A DNA stretch of 64,000 bases from Porodaedalea pini (lineage: Eukaryota; Basidiomycota; Agaricomycetes; Hymenochaetales; Hymenochaetaceae): positions 248,001 through 312,000 of the forward strand of contig NBAY01000043.1 in NCBI GenBank assembly GCA_002794775.1, read 5' to 3'. The notes under the pieces were generated by a model that worked only from the letters and a program-made list of their open reading frames with translations, did not search any database and had not been told where the DNA came from. The translations under genes and the position numbers were made by a program. Position 1 is the first letter of the stretch. Each line of letters opens with the position of its first letter. Shown here in pieces: positions 21,202-32,817 of this stretch.

Positions 21202-23040
21202 TTACTCCACAGATTCAACTGCTTGATGTATAACAGTCTTGATCTTGTCTGACCTTGGAGTCAAGACATACTTAAACAGCCTGGGGTACCTAGTCAGGGA
21301 TAATCCAACATTAATGTTTATCTCAGAAGCAAATGCACACCTAATCATGTGAGGTACATATTCCACTTTTGGCGTAATTGGCACACCATTGTCATCGAGC
21401 ACTTTTGTGATGTTGAACGCTGCAAGAATAGAAGCAATGCCTATGAATACCTGAATTGTCTTTCAGTCAACCATTAGTAGTCATATCTCAGAGCTTAGCA
21501 CTCACAGAGTTGTCCACAAAGTGCCTTCCTGGACAAATCCTAAGCAAGCTGGATGAACAAGGGTTCGCTAAGTAGAAATCCATGACCTTACTGTTTGCCA
21601 AAACCAAAAATGACCTTGTACACGTCCAAAGGAGGCTGTTGTCCTTCCACGTGAAGCCAGCACTCAGGAATGAATTTATCTGGCTCAGGATATACTTTAG
21701 GATCTCTCAACATTGCCCTTTTGATATGCAGTTGGTAGCCTGTCAGTATTGGATGGGGCCAAACATGAATTTTATAGTACAAACCAGATGTTAGGGAGAA
21801 CTGTTGCACCTGAAGGAATGAAGTAACTGTCATATTCGTCATTCTCCTCCACAGTATGTGGTACAGCTGCATCGAGAACAGTTCAGTGATAGCCTTCGAG
21901 AGGAAAAATGGAATGAAATAAACTCACCAAACAGCCCAACAGGTTGTCACCTGCAAATGAAAGCAGCCATGGAAGATCCAGTATTCTTAGCTCATATCTG
22001 CTTCTATGTTGTGGAATGAGATATTCATACCTGAAAGTTTCCTTAATGATTGCTTCAATGTATGGCAAGCTCGGGCGGTCAGTGAAGGATGGAAAAATAT
22101 CCTTTCCTACAATTCTATCAAGTTTGCCTTGCATGTGCCACTGAATGTCTGGATATAGAAGCATCACCAGTAAGAACGAATGCAGTGTGGAAACAGTCTA
22201 GGATAGAAATTGTCAGCAAAGCCTAACTCAATTTCATCTGTTACATACTGTATCTGTGCCACCTGAAGATAGAAGGAGCTTGAGAACAATGTACATATCA
22301 AAGTTCATGGAGACTTGTACTCATCAGCATACGTAACTCCAGTGACTTTGGCAATGAGCACCTCATTTTGGATGACTTCATCAGCTGCTAAGTTAGCTTC
22401 TATAAGCTTGCTAGACATGGATGGTACAGCCATCCTGTCCAACTGAGTACTAGTGTGACTAAGATTTAAAATTCCAACGACCCGCTTATTCTAACAGAGA
22501 TTCACAAAGTTCACTTTTGCCATCTTGTGCGACTCACAATACACATCTCTCAAACACTTATGCACTTGTTTAGCAATCTTTTGGAACCCACCTCCGGGAA
22601 GACATGCTGGCAAGCACTGCAACTAGGAATAGCATTTACAAGAAATAATCCTTCTGCTTCAGATATTGCTTCTGTGGCCTTCTCTATGAGCATGATGAAC
22701 GAGTCATCTTCCTCTAAAGCTAGTAGAATAATCAACACTGCGAGCTAGCAAAACACGGACATTAGTAATATACCTTGATGGCCATAAGAAATTCCTAAAG
22801 ATATTTCTCCAACCAAGTGTGAGAAGGTGACATCTTGACATTGTGTGTGAGAGATGATGTACTGGCGAAGAAGCTCTGGGTACTTGTCAGTGTAAGCTCA
22901 TTTATCATCAATAAGATGTGTAAAATGCTTGTAGTTTGTTTGATAACAGTGGAAGAGCTCACCCTTGCCACCTAGAAAATCATAATATGGTTATGCCTGT
23001 GATTTTACAGTCATAAATTGAAGGTCAACAATCAGTTACG
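21202..23040 (-). pseudogene. Cytochrome P450 copy E, 5' exons lost
   Basis: 3' exons are well preserved on -: SSKLIEANLAADEV, MMLLYPDIQWHMQGKLDRIVG, IKETFR (ExxR kept), DEYDSYFIPSGATVLPN, FIPECWL (Arg to Cys in the PERW motif), FGFGKQ-ICPGRHFVDN with haem Cys, and the last exon ending at TAA 21202-21204. Exon 5 (22550-22738) is degenerate (FLVNAIPS still readable), exon 4 is recognisable near 22790-22830, and DKYPELLRQ is seen near 22870-22890. Beyond that only scraps of exon 3 can be followed, and exons 1-2 are missing. The FGFGKQ change removes the conserved Arg of FxxGxR. A non-functional remnant. Confidence 0.82.
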
Positions 23041-23099
23041 ATATGGGATTTTCCCATAAACAGAAACACCATAACCGTAATCACAGTGACTGTGTGGAG

Positions 23100-24160
23100 T
23101 CCTAGTTCTGGATACTCTGTGGGGCCTCTTGGCATAGCCTATGTATGTCCAGAATAGAGCGAATGAGGATTGGATGAGGACAAAAGACTAAGATAATACA
23201 GTAGGCAAAAAAAGTATTGCAACACATATAAAACATGTGTAACTCTGTCTGGCTTTTTTGTTTTTTGTTTACATGTATATGAAGCATCAGCCTACACTTA
23301 GTGCTGCATATACCACTTCAAATGAAAATGAAATGCTTAGAACAGCAGATGATATGTCCAGAAGTATAAAACTAGCATTTTTCAAGAGAGTCAACCAGCT
23401 TTTACTTTCCAAAGCCAAAGACAATACTAGATACATTCAGATAAACATAACAAGTTCCAATTAAAATGAAGTACATTGGTCTAGCCATTGCAGAGTTATA
23501 GATACATAAACATGCCTTTATTTAGCTAAATTTGGCTAAAAAAAACCCTCTGAAAGGGCTCCTTTATCTGCTGATATCTCCACAATGGCCAGACCAATGT
23601 ACTTCATTTTAATTGGAACTTGTTATGTTTATCTGAATGTATCTAGTATTGTCTTTGGCTTTGGAAAGTAAAAGCTGGTTGACTCTCTTGAAAAATGCCA
23701 GTTTTATACTTCTGGACATATCATCTGCTGTTCTAAGCATTTCATTTTCATTTGAAGTGGTATATGCAGCACTAAGTGTAGGCTGATGCTTCATATACAT
23801 GTAAACAAAAACAAAAAGGCCAAACAGAGTTACACATGTTTTATATGTGTTGCAATACTTTTTTTGCCTACTGTATATGCCAAAGGTTTGAAATAACTGT
23901 TATATTCATCATATATGTCTAACAGTGAGCAATGCATTGAGTTTCTTCAATAACAGTCCCACAAATAAAGTTAGGGAGTGGACTTGCCAAATGGTGCAGT
24001 GCCTTTCCATTTCCAATGTTAATACACCATTAAAGATACACGGACCTTAGGTTATTGTGCTGGTGCAATGTATTGTCATGTATGTGGGAGTCTCATTGAC
24101 AATGACTACAATGTGAGGCAGGTTCATACAATTATCAAGTGTAGGCAGCCATGGATGTGT
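23100..24160 (-). pseudogene. Cytochrome P450 copy E2, heavily decayed and split by a foldback element
   Basis: Scraps of another P450 in correct order on -: a helix K-like stretch NLPHIVVIVNETP (about 24080-24140), DEYNSYFKP (about 23880-23920), then, beyond the palindromic element, AMPRGPTEYPE (about 23105-23145), which corresponds to AMLRDPxEYPEPDEF in the others. The haem exon and C-terminus are missing, having been lost at the junction with copy E. The 675-bp foldback element occupies the intron between the FIP strand and the AMLRDP exon. Non-functional. Confidence 0.65.
23199..23873. mobile_element. Palindromic Tc1/mariner-type MITE, 675 bp, arms about 310 bp
   Basis: It is flanked by TA dinucleotides (23197-23198 and 23874-23875). 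Both ends read inward CAGTAGGCAAAAAAAGTATT, close to the end of the Tc1 element at 24835 (CAGTGGCGGACAAAAGTATT). The left and right halves are near-identical inverted copies: each encodes the same 63-residue frame in opposite orientation (23258-23464 + and 23609-23800 -), separated by a roughly 50-base centre. This is a foldback derivative of a Tc1-like element without transposase; the 63-residue frame is a by-product of the duplication. Confidence 0.87.
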
Positions 24161-24834
24161 CCATCAAATAGTAGTGCATAGTTGTGATGATTGCAGAGAA
24201 CATATGTTATGAGACACCCATGAATCTAAGGCTATGGATGACTGCTTGGGGAATTGAGGTGTCTTTGTTCAAGTCAGCTTGATCTCAACATGCCTTCAGG
24301 ATCTTTGTTGCCACTGAATTGGACAACACCCAGAATGCTGAAAGAATATAGCCTTGAGTATATTGGTCTTGAAAGAGGTCAAGCACAAAGATAAGAAATG
24401 CATGATATCTTTATGGGATGTGTGCTGGCATGAAAATGCACTGCCAAATGTAGCTGATCCAAGTCACGGGAGCAGCATGAGGCACAGTGCATCAGAAATT
24501 AAACTTCAAACAGAGCCTGTTCTACTAGTACTACAGCATTGTGCACAATCCCATTGTTGCCCTATCACTATAAGGTCCATCTGGAGCCTGAAAACATAGC
24601 AAGTGCACCTTACTTTATCCACTGAGTGTTTAGGGATAAAGTCTAGGATGAATGTGCATTGTTTCTGAGACAGATACTTACTGCTGGTACCTTGAAAGTA
24701 CATGTCTAGGTCATCATCAGACCATGTGTTGGCTGCACAGTTTTATTTTGATTGCAAGCTGATCAAATTAGCTCCATGCACACTGCTTGATTCAAATGAT
24801 CTCACATGAGCCGCACAACACTTGAAGACAGATA
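24161..24834. other. Decayed P450 5' region and duplicated spacer
   Basis: No intact coding region. The left part follows copy E2 and may hold its ruined upstream exons. The last 60 bases align with spacer sequence at about 20985-21045, and the alignment resumes at 32567 after the Tc1 element. Confidence 0.45.
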
Positions 24835-25744
24835 CAGTGGCGGACAAAAGTATTGCACAGCCACATCACATTCACTTTGTGTTGTGATTTATCAACAAGC
24901 ATCCAACCAAAAATCATCATATAGAGCACAATTTGTACATTAGCATGTGTAGTTTTATAGTATGTTATTGATTTAGCAAAAAAATTGAGTGGGGATTTAA
25001 TACCAGAAGTCAAAGGGGAAAAGTGCTGTGCAATACTTTTGACGGATAGCACCTATAAGAAAGAATAGGTCAGAATAATTTATAGAAGCAAGATATCACT
25101 TACCTGTCAATTAGTATTTAGTATGACTACCTCTAGCCTTCAAAAGAGCAGCAACGTGGTGGGGCATGCTTTTGAAGAGTTTGTCCAGTGCATCCTATGG
25201 GAAGTTGGCCCATTCCTCTTGTATTGTCTGCCACAGCTCCTCGATGTTGTGCGGAAGAGGGTCACGAGCATGCACAAGCTTATCTAATTGATCCCAGACA
25301 TGTTCTATAATGTTCATATCTGGGCTCCATGATGGCCATGGGAGATGGCGCAGGTTCATTTTTCTGAACCATGCTTCTGCAGTCCTTGACCGGTGCTTTG
25401 GGTCATTATCCCGCTGGAACAGAATGCCTGACTTCCCTGTCTGCCTGAGTTTGTGCTTCCTCAGGGTCCATGGGATGTTCTTGTTAAGGAATTTGATGTA
25501 GCCTGCACTATCCATAATGCCAGTAATGTGGTGAAGTTCCCCTATACCCTTCGCAGTGACGCAACCCTATACTATAACATGCCCACCTCCATATTTGACT
25601 ATTTTCTGTGTGAATCTCTCATCATGGGTCTGTCCAGGCTTGATATAGCAGTATTGACAGCCATCCGACTTGAACAGCTGGAATTTTGACTTGTCTGAAA
25701 AAATTACCCATTTCCAGTCATCGATGGTCCAATTGATGTGCTCC

Positions 25745-26022
25745 TGTTGAGAGTATATGATTGACATTGCCCGTTTAAGTAGTTTAGTTATTCCCAGCCT
25801 CCTTTCAGTCCAAATTCCCTTTTCCAGTCAAGCATATATTCTGCCAGCCGCTTGCTCTGCCACCTCAATTGTGTACACTATGTCCAACTGAGGTGAGTGT
25901 CTCACTACATTCTTCACTTTCCTATATTCATTCATACTACCTAGCATATATTCTATTTAGGCATATCAATGAGTTGTGTACACTACATCCAACTGAGCAT
26001 ATATTCTATTCAGAATCCATTA
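25745..26022 (+). repeat. Copia 5' LTR
   Basis: It begins TGTTGAGAGTATATGATTG and ends AGAATCCATTA, and matches the 3' LTR at 31597-31873 almost throughout, with scattered substitutions. It contains repeated CATATATTCT motifs that could serve as TATA elements. Confidence 0.9.
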
Positions 26023-26036
26023 GGTTATGAGCCTTG
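26023..26036 (+). promoter_or_regulatory. Copia primer binding site (half-tRNA initiator Met type)
   Basis: GGTTATGAGCC directly after the 5' LTR is complementary to the anticodon stem-loop of initiator tRNA-Met (GGCTCATAACC, CAT anticodon). This is the known half-tRNA priming site of many copia elements. Confidence 0.75.
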
Positions 26037-27400
26037 CGTCTTAAGCCACTGCCCACCTCATCTATATCAAAGCCCCATTAATGCAAACCAGAGGACAACA
26101 AGCTAGGAACAACCAACAGCTTCCATCATTTGACTTGGATCCATGGCATTTGAACAGAACACTGTTACAGGAAATTGCTATTTTAGGAAGGATCAGCAGA
26201 TCAACATGAGATTGACAGGATTGACAACAAACTAATTCGCCTACCAGCCAGAATTTGGCCAAGAGGCACTCACAACAATCTATGACAAAGCCAGAAAGTG
26301 AGCACAAGAAGCATACAGAATAGCATGGCCACAATGGAGCAACAAAATACACCTGCCAGAATCAATGGAGCTGTGCAACTTCTGTCGGGAACTTTATCAC
26401 TATTCATGGGCAGCACACGAGCGAGTCTTCTTATGTGTTCTAGAAGCAGTGTCAGTACAGAACACAATGCTCATTGCCTCACAACACAGGCTGCTCAGTG
26501 ACTGACAGCAAGAGCCAGTTATGCAGGGAAGGACAAGTACTGCATACATGCATGAACTCAAATGGTGGCTTGCAGATGAACAAATGTATGCAACACTAAC
26601 AAGCTTTATGGTGTAGATCACACAACAAGAACATCACAGACAATGCAGCCAATGGGCAATACTCTTCAACTGGCCAATCACCACCTAAGGAACAGTGCAA
26701 GAAGTGCACCACAAACTCTGGGAACTCAGAGATGAAATCCTTGACAATCTCATCACCACATGGCGAAGGGGCTTTGATGGCTACCTAACAGTAGACCACT
26801 GGGCCACCCAAACCTCCCTTGTCTCCTCAGCAAAATTCTTCTGCCCTTGACATGCCTTCAATACTAGTTCAGCTTGAGCCCCATAGCTCACTGCTATTAC
26901 TGTCATTCTCCTGCTAAGACCTAGCATTCAACAAGCCAATCACCCCTCTATACAACTAACTCTAGAACACTTACCTCAAGTCTTTGAGAAGGGCATCTAC
27001 TAGTTCTGGTACGTCGGACAGATTAGTCACCTGTTCTGGCACTGGTCCTAACAAATACCAAGCATAGAAAGCTGAACCCCATCCCTGATGATAGAGAGTG
27101 AGGTAGCACTGCCAAATAATATCCATCTAGGTTCATTTATCCCATTGACTCCATTATCTCAATTTAGCTCCATCATTGACATGTCTTCTGCTGAACCCTA
27201 TATGGTCAGCTCTCATACTTCCTTGAGAATCTCATTGCTGAATTTTTCTTCTTGAGTGCAGTCAGCCACAGCTTCTCCGGTTGCAACCAAAAAGTCTCTT
27301 CCAGTACTGCCCAGCCATCCTCCTTCCCCATTTGGACTCTTCATGAACCCCCCCCCCCAACAATGCGTTGTCTGCACAAACTACACATGTGGCACACCAC
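26037..27400. other. Copia 5' internal region without recognised coding
   Basis: About 1.36 kb between the primer site and the first recognisable gag sequence. Open frames are short on both strands, and a Gln/Asn-rich + frame appears in pieces (about 26290-26840). It could be a long leader, a decayed extra gag domain or an older insertion; no terminal repeats or target duplication were found to decide. Confidence 0.4.
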
Positions 27401-28265
27401 AAGCATTCTGAGGACTACCAAATCAAGGAATTCAGTGCCAAAAATCATCTCAAGCCCACTGGGTCTAACTTCTTTGCATGGGAGAGTATTCAAGAGATAA
27501 TTCTAATCAGTAATAACTAATTTGGCCATGCAACCGGCTTGATTCCTCAGCTGAACCCAGCTGATGGACTGGAGGCTTTCGAGAGCTGGTATTGGGTTGA
27601 CATGCTTGCTAAAGGGCAACTAGCACTCAATATTTACTCCTCTCTTTATGGTGAACTGTGTCCCAATGTTGCTACAGCTGCAGATCTCTGGAGAATTGTA
27701 AACAATAGGTTCGGTAAATGATCCATCTTAGCAGAAACTACAGCCAATGCACGCCTCTATTCCAAATGAATTGTGGAAGGCAAATCTCTTCATGATCATG
27801 TCTTCAAGCTTTGCCAGCTCTGAGCTGAGTGTGTTAATTGCAGGATCGTCCTTACTTCTCCCAAGTGGCATGTGATCATTCTTCAGTCCCTCACCAATCA
27901 CCTAGAATGGAAGCAGCTCATGCTATATGGTGTGGTTATGTGTGACCCTGAAGATCTGATCTCTACTTTGGAGCTCCAAGAAGCTCAAAGTTTCAGCACA
28001 ATAAAGAAAACTGAATCCGCTCTCCAAATCAATACTCAGGGATGCGATGGCAGGCATGAACATTCAACAAGAACTCTGTGCCCCAATTGTAAACAAGGAA
28101 TGCACCCAGTTCAGAACTGCTGGGGGCCCGGAGGGGGAGCCATACACAAATGTCCTCCCAGATACAAGGTCCCAGCAGAATTTGCCAATAAAGAATGTGC
28201 AAACTGAACTGCCCAGATTGACACTCAAATTATCGAACTTCAAAAGGAATGAGCTCAAGTAGCCA
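27400..28265 (+). pseudogene. Copia gag, decayed
   Basis: Gag-like capsid sequence in pieces: GSNFFAWESIQ, WYWVDMLAKGQLALNI, NVATAADLWRIVNNRFGK, and a CCHC-like zinc knuckle CPNCKQGMHPVQNC near 28080. Several stops (for example TGA after NNRFGK) and frame changes. Gag would package the element RNA in a virus-like particle; this one is broken. Confidence 0.7.
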
Positions 28266-28279
28266 ATGCGATCATTACA

Positions 28280-29310
28280 CTGAGCATCTCTAATGTGCCT
28301 GAAATGGCCCAGATTGCATCCATGGAAGCATCGGTACCTGAATGTAACTTTGAATATGTGGCATTTGATTTCAAGAATGCGATCAACAGGAATTCATGGA
28401 TACTTGACTCAGGAGCTTCATCTCACATAACAAGAGACAGGGACAACTTTTACGCATACACACCCATCAAACATGTTTATGTTCAGACAGCCTGGAGAGG
28501 TGAAATGATCCAGGCAATCAGTTGAGGCTCCATGATGGCTTGTTTCGAACACAACGAGAATATTATTAAGGTTCCCATCTATAACATAATCCATGTTCCC
28601 AATCTAGTGCACAACTTGCTGTCTCTCTCAAAACTCGATGAAAGTGGCTGTAGGTTCACCTCATTTGAAAAAGAATGCTTCTTGTTAAAAGACAGAATTC
28701 AGGTCACTGTAGGCTTCATCTGTGAAAATCAGTGGATCATGAAAATGCATGTCAGATCCGAAATGGTGCATATAGTGAGTCTGATGATGGACACAGTGCA
28801 GCCACTACATATTTGGCATCAGCGCCTGGTGCACTTCAGATCAGAAAGAATTCATGAGGTACAGTGTGAACACATCACCTTGGGCTTGCTAATACTCAAA
28901 GAAGAAGACCCAAAAAGGTGTGCTACTTGCATGTTGTCAAAAATGCCTGCCACTTCCTCTGAAGCTTGTGAACTCCATGCTACTAGACCAGGTGACATTA
29001 TCCATGTAGATCTTGAATTCATTGGTCACAAGTCCTTCTCTGGGGCTGACATATCCCTCAAATTCATCGACAAATACTCCAACTACATTAAAGTCCATGC
29101 TCTCAAATCAAACAATGGTCAAACAATCCTAAATTTATGGATGGCTCTCTGCTCAGAATTCTATACACAATTCAGTACCAGTATTAAGGCATTACACAGC
29201 GACAATGGTACTGAGTTCATCAACTCGGGCATGAATATATTCAACTGAAATAATGGTATACATCATCACCTAATGGTACCATACCATCACAAAATGAATG
29301 GACATGCAGA
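28280..29310 (+). pseudogene. Copia protease and integrase, decayed
   Basis: The protease active site is visible as WILDSGASSHI (about 28400-28430; catalytic D-S-G). A TGA at about 28523-28525 follows. Integrase has the His/Cys zinc finger (WHQRLVHF...CATCMLSK, about 28818-28940), the first catalytic Asp in IIHVDLEF (about 29000) and the second in LHSDNGTEF (about 29200). A TGA follows at about 29246-29248; the Glu region can be followed in fragments to 29400. Confidence 0.8.
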
Positions 29311-29899
29311 GAGAATGAATCACACTGGTGCTGATGCCATTTACTCCATGCTAACATTTGCTGGATTGCCACATCCCTACTGGGCTGAGACTTATGAAAT
29401 GTTTGGATATATTCACAACAGGGTTGGTTGATCAAAAGATGGAAACTGATCCCCATTTGAGACTCTATTCAACCAAGTACCATCTGTTAAACATGTATGA
29501 ATGTTTGGAGCAATTGCATATATGCATGTGCCACCCGAGAAATGGAGAAAGCTTGATGCCAAGGCCACACAATGCATCTTAGTCAGGTATTGAGACGATG
29601 TCATGTATCACCTCATGGACCCTGAGACTCAAGAGATTCATTACTCTCGAGACATTATTTTCGACAAGTTCCAATCCTTCCATCAACCGGGTAGCTGAGA
29701 TACATCGTCAGAAAGCAAGTGAACTGCAGATCCTCCAGGGATCTTTCCTGCCATGCGCTCTACTGATCCTCCAGCCTCTGTGCCTGACACTAGTCAGCCC
29801 CACAGATCTGGCTGCAAAGTCAAGTTGACCAAGCAGAGAGCCACCAGGATTGAACAAGTGGACATCTTTGCTTATCTCAATTGACAGCTGGGCCCCAAT

Positions 29900-31512
29900 G
29901 AATGCATACAGCTAGTTTACTGACCCCAGATCATTGCACACATTTCCATACCATGAAATATACATGAAGTGCTTGAGTCCAAGCAAGCTGCCAAGTGGTG
30001 CAGAGCAATGGTATACAAAGATTTGAAACTTACAGAAATGGGATGCTGGAATGCCATAGAATGGCCATCCCATGGCTACATTATTAAGAGAATGTGGGTA
30101 TTCAATCTCAAGGAAGAAGCTGATGGCTCCCTTGAATATCATGCATGCTGGGTGGCATGTGGTGATTCTCAAATACCTGGTCTAGAATTCAAAGAAACTT
30201 TTGCTGCCTCTGGAGATTTTATTGCCATAAAGATCGTTACTTCTCTCAGCTCCCATCAAAGTGCTTTCCTTGCAACTATTGATATCACATCTGCCTATCT
30301 ACACAGCCCTCTCTCCAAAGATAATCTCGTCATTGAATATCCTACTGGTTTTAATGTCTCTGGCTTCTCCAATCCCTGCTGTTGATTAAAACATGCCCTT
30401 TATAGACTCCGTCAAGGAGCCTACACCTGGTCAGATTTCTTTGGTCTTAAACTTGCTGAACTGGGCTTTCAACAATGGCTCCTAGCATTTATGTTCACTC
30501 TGATGCTGAGGGGGAGACAATCATTGCTATGCATGTTGACGACTGTACAGCCTCATGCAAATCCATGTCTAACAATCGAAGTGCTGAAGTGACACACTTC
30601 AAGAAGGACATCAAAACTCACTTCATTTTCAAAGAAAAAGATTCAAGACACTGTGCAAACCTACTCAGAATGACAGTTCTATATAATGAACATGCAGGCT
30701 ATGTCAAGCTATCTATTGCCCTTAAAATCAGTCATGCGCTTGAAAAGTATAATCTAAAGGACACACTACCCTATAGAACCCCCATGGCTAAAGACACACT
30801 TTCTATGTTCAAACACAATGACTCTGAAGCTTTCGACAATCCTCCCTGGCCATACTCTCAATTAATTGGTGAACTACTGTGGATTGGAACTATCCTACGC
30901 ATAGATATTGCCTTTGCCATCAAGGTTCTAGCTTGCTATATGCAAAAACTGAAGCTTGTTCACTGGGAAGCTTGTAAGTGTGTTCTTTGCTATCTCAAAG
31001 GGACTCATAAACTAGGAATTGTTTACCAATCAGGGGGAGACGAGATCCCTGTTGGGTATTCAGACTCGGACTGGGCTGGTAACTTTTCTGACTGCAAATT
31101 GACAGCAGGATACGTCTTTATGCTCAACAGTGGACCAGTTGCTTGGCATTCGCAAAGACAAACCATCATTGCTAAATCTATGGTGGAAGCTGAATATCTG
31201 GCAGTATCCTTATGTGCACATGAAGCAGTTTGGTTCCATCATTTCTTCCATGAGATTGGAAGATCTTTTGACTGTCGACCTATTACTCTCTATGTCGACA
31301 ATCTTGCTGCGATTCAAATGACCCAGAATCCAGTCTACCTATTGAAAATGAAGCACATTGACATTCCTGCACACCATATCCAGGATGAGGTCACCAAGTC
31401 ACACATTCACCTCAGCCACATTCCTGGAACTGCCAATCCTGCAGACATCCTCACTAAGCCACTCAACACTATGGCCCATCAAACTTGCATCAAACTTCTT
31501 GGAATGGCCTGA
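29900..31512 (+). pseudogene. Copia reverse transcriptase and RNase H, decayed
   Basis: RT pieces: KWVFN-like RMWVFNLKEEADGS, ACGDSQIPGLEFKETFA, TIDITSAYLHSPL (first catalytic Asp region), a TGA after FSNPCC (about 30383), then MHVDDCTASCK, the family's YVDD box, here HVDD (about 30527-30545). From 30475 to 31512 the frame stays open for 345 codons and includes the RNase H domain (YSDSDWAGN, SMVEAEYLAVS, HIDIPAHHI, VTKPL-like LTKPLN). Reverse transcription is the family function; the upstream stops make this copy inactive. Confidence 0.88.
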
Positions 31513-31587
31513 AACCAATTCTTTCACATCCTTGCTACTCTTTCTACATTTCTACTTTATTCCTATCTTATCACCAGACATCGCAGT

Positions 31588-31873
31588 GAGGGGGAGTGTT
31601 GAGAGTATATAATTGACATTGCTCATTTAAGTAGTTTAGTCATTCCCAGCCTCCTTTCAGTCCAAATTCCCTTTTCTGGCCAAGCATATATTCTGCCAGC
31701 TGCTCGCTCTGTCACCTCAGTTGTGTACACTATGTCCAACTGAGGTGAGTGTCTCACTACATTCTTCACTTTCCTATATTCATTCATACTACCTAGCATA
31801 TATCTATTCAGATATATCAATGAGTTGTGTACACTACATCCAACTGAGCATATATTCTATTCAGAATCCATTA
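31588..31873 (+). repeat. Copia polypurine tract and 3' LTR
   Basis: The polypurine tract GAGGGGGAG (31588-31596) immediately precedes the 3' LTR (31597-31873), which begins TGTTGAGAGTATATAATTG. The right side is followed by the GCTCC target duplication. Confidence 0.88.
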
Positions 31874-32817
31874 GCTCCATTGCCCACCTCCTCCTGGCCT
31901 CCTTTGCCTGCTTGCTCAGCAATGGCTTTCTCTTGCATACATGGCAAAGCAATCCCTGGTCCTTCAGATGGCACTGGACAGTGCAGGTTGATATGTCTTT
32001 GAAGACTTTCTTCTGTAACTCCATCGCATTGGCAACCTCAGTCTTGGCAAGCATCCATGCTACAATTTGGGCCTAATGGTCATTCATAATACATGGACAG
32101 CCTGTCTTGAGCTGTACATGATAGTAGTCTGGGACTTCAGTGAACCATTTAATGAGACAGTAGACGGTGATGCGGTAAATCCCAAGGTTTTTGGCTATTT
32201 CCTTGTGGTTCATGCCGCATTTATTCCACTCATCAATGTGACTTTTTTTGTTGGAGATGTGTATACCATGACGAGCCGACTAAAATGCAGCAAATATGGT
32301 GGAAAACAAACCAGTGGGTGTTGAGATATGGTGAGTCAAAGTTGTTGCCCACCGAACAACAGAAAAAGTGCACACCACTTTTTCTGTGACTTTTCAGCTA
32401 TTTTTTTTGTAACACAACCACCTGCCTCAATACATGCAGAATATCAAAGCCAGCATCCTAGGGATCATATTAAACTACTTTACAGGTTGCTAAATGGTGA
32501 GGAAAAAAAGGTGGATATATTTTTTTGACATGTGATAGGTGTGTGCATTACTTTTGTCCACCACTGTACAATATAAGAAAGAATACAAGACAATGCTTGC
32601 TAGATTAAAGTACATTTGTAGCACTAGAGATAAAATGAATGACAAGCCTGGCCCTATGTGCATTCCCAGTCTTACACATCATTGCTATGGAGCAGGTCAT
32701 TCAAAGCATCAACTACTTTGCAGACTCAACCACCTGACAGATAACAATCTCAATCTTGCCTGACCTCAGAGTCAAAATGTACTTGAATGGTTTAGGATGC
32801 CTGGATGGAGATAATAT

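Larger units (their letters stand above)
25745..31873 (+). mobile_element. Ty1/copia LTR retrotransposon, complete ends, decayed coding
   Basis: 6,129 bp with LTRs of 278 and 277 bp and a 5-bp target duplication GCTCC (25740-25744 and 31874-31878). Domain order on + is gag, protease, integrase, reverse transcriptase, RNase H, which defines copia. Numerous stops and frameshifts in all domains. It is inserted inside the Tc1 transposase gene, with the LTRs in the same orientation as each other and pol opposite to the transposase. Confidence 0.93.
25111..32280 (-). pseudogene. Tc1 transposase, interrupted
   Basis: N-terminal helix-turn-helix part at about 32050-32270 (NHKEIAKNLGIYRITVY), then KRKPLLSKQAKEARRRWAME up to the copia insertion at 31873/25745. 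It resumes with the catalytic domain: first Asp in WVIFSDKSKFQLF (about 25700), second Asp in FQRDNDPKH (about 25417), and Glu in DMNIIEHVW (about 25305), with 34 residues between the second Asp and the Glu (DD34E, Tc1 clade). It ends near 25111 after HHVAALLKARG. Besides the insertion there are stops: TAG after GGGHVIV (Trp expected), TAG after EEWANFP, and one in the N-terminal part. The enzyme would cut and paste at TA sites; this copy cannot. Confidence 0.85.
24835..32566 (-). mobile_element. Tc1 (DD34E) DNA transposon, about 1.6 kb, split by a copia element
   Basis: Terminal inverted repeats: left CAGTGGCGGACAAAAGTATT (24835) and right, read inward, CAGTGGTGGACAAAAGTAAT (ending 32566), each flanked by TA (24833-24834, 32567-32568). 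Removing the 6.1-kb copia insertion leaves roughly 1.6 kb, the normal size for Tc1 elements. The transposase is encoded on -. The insertion split a spacer of the P450 array. Confidence 0.92.

Noticed and set aside
4960..22890. Biosynthetic gene cluster
   Set aside because: Only P450 copies of one family and one small wall-type protein are present; no synthase, transferase or transporter accompanies them.
23258..23800. Identical 63-residue frames on both strands as genes
   Set aside because: They are the two arms of one palindromic MITE; no start context or domain.
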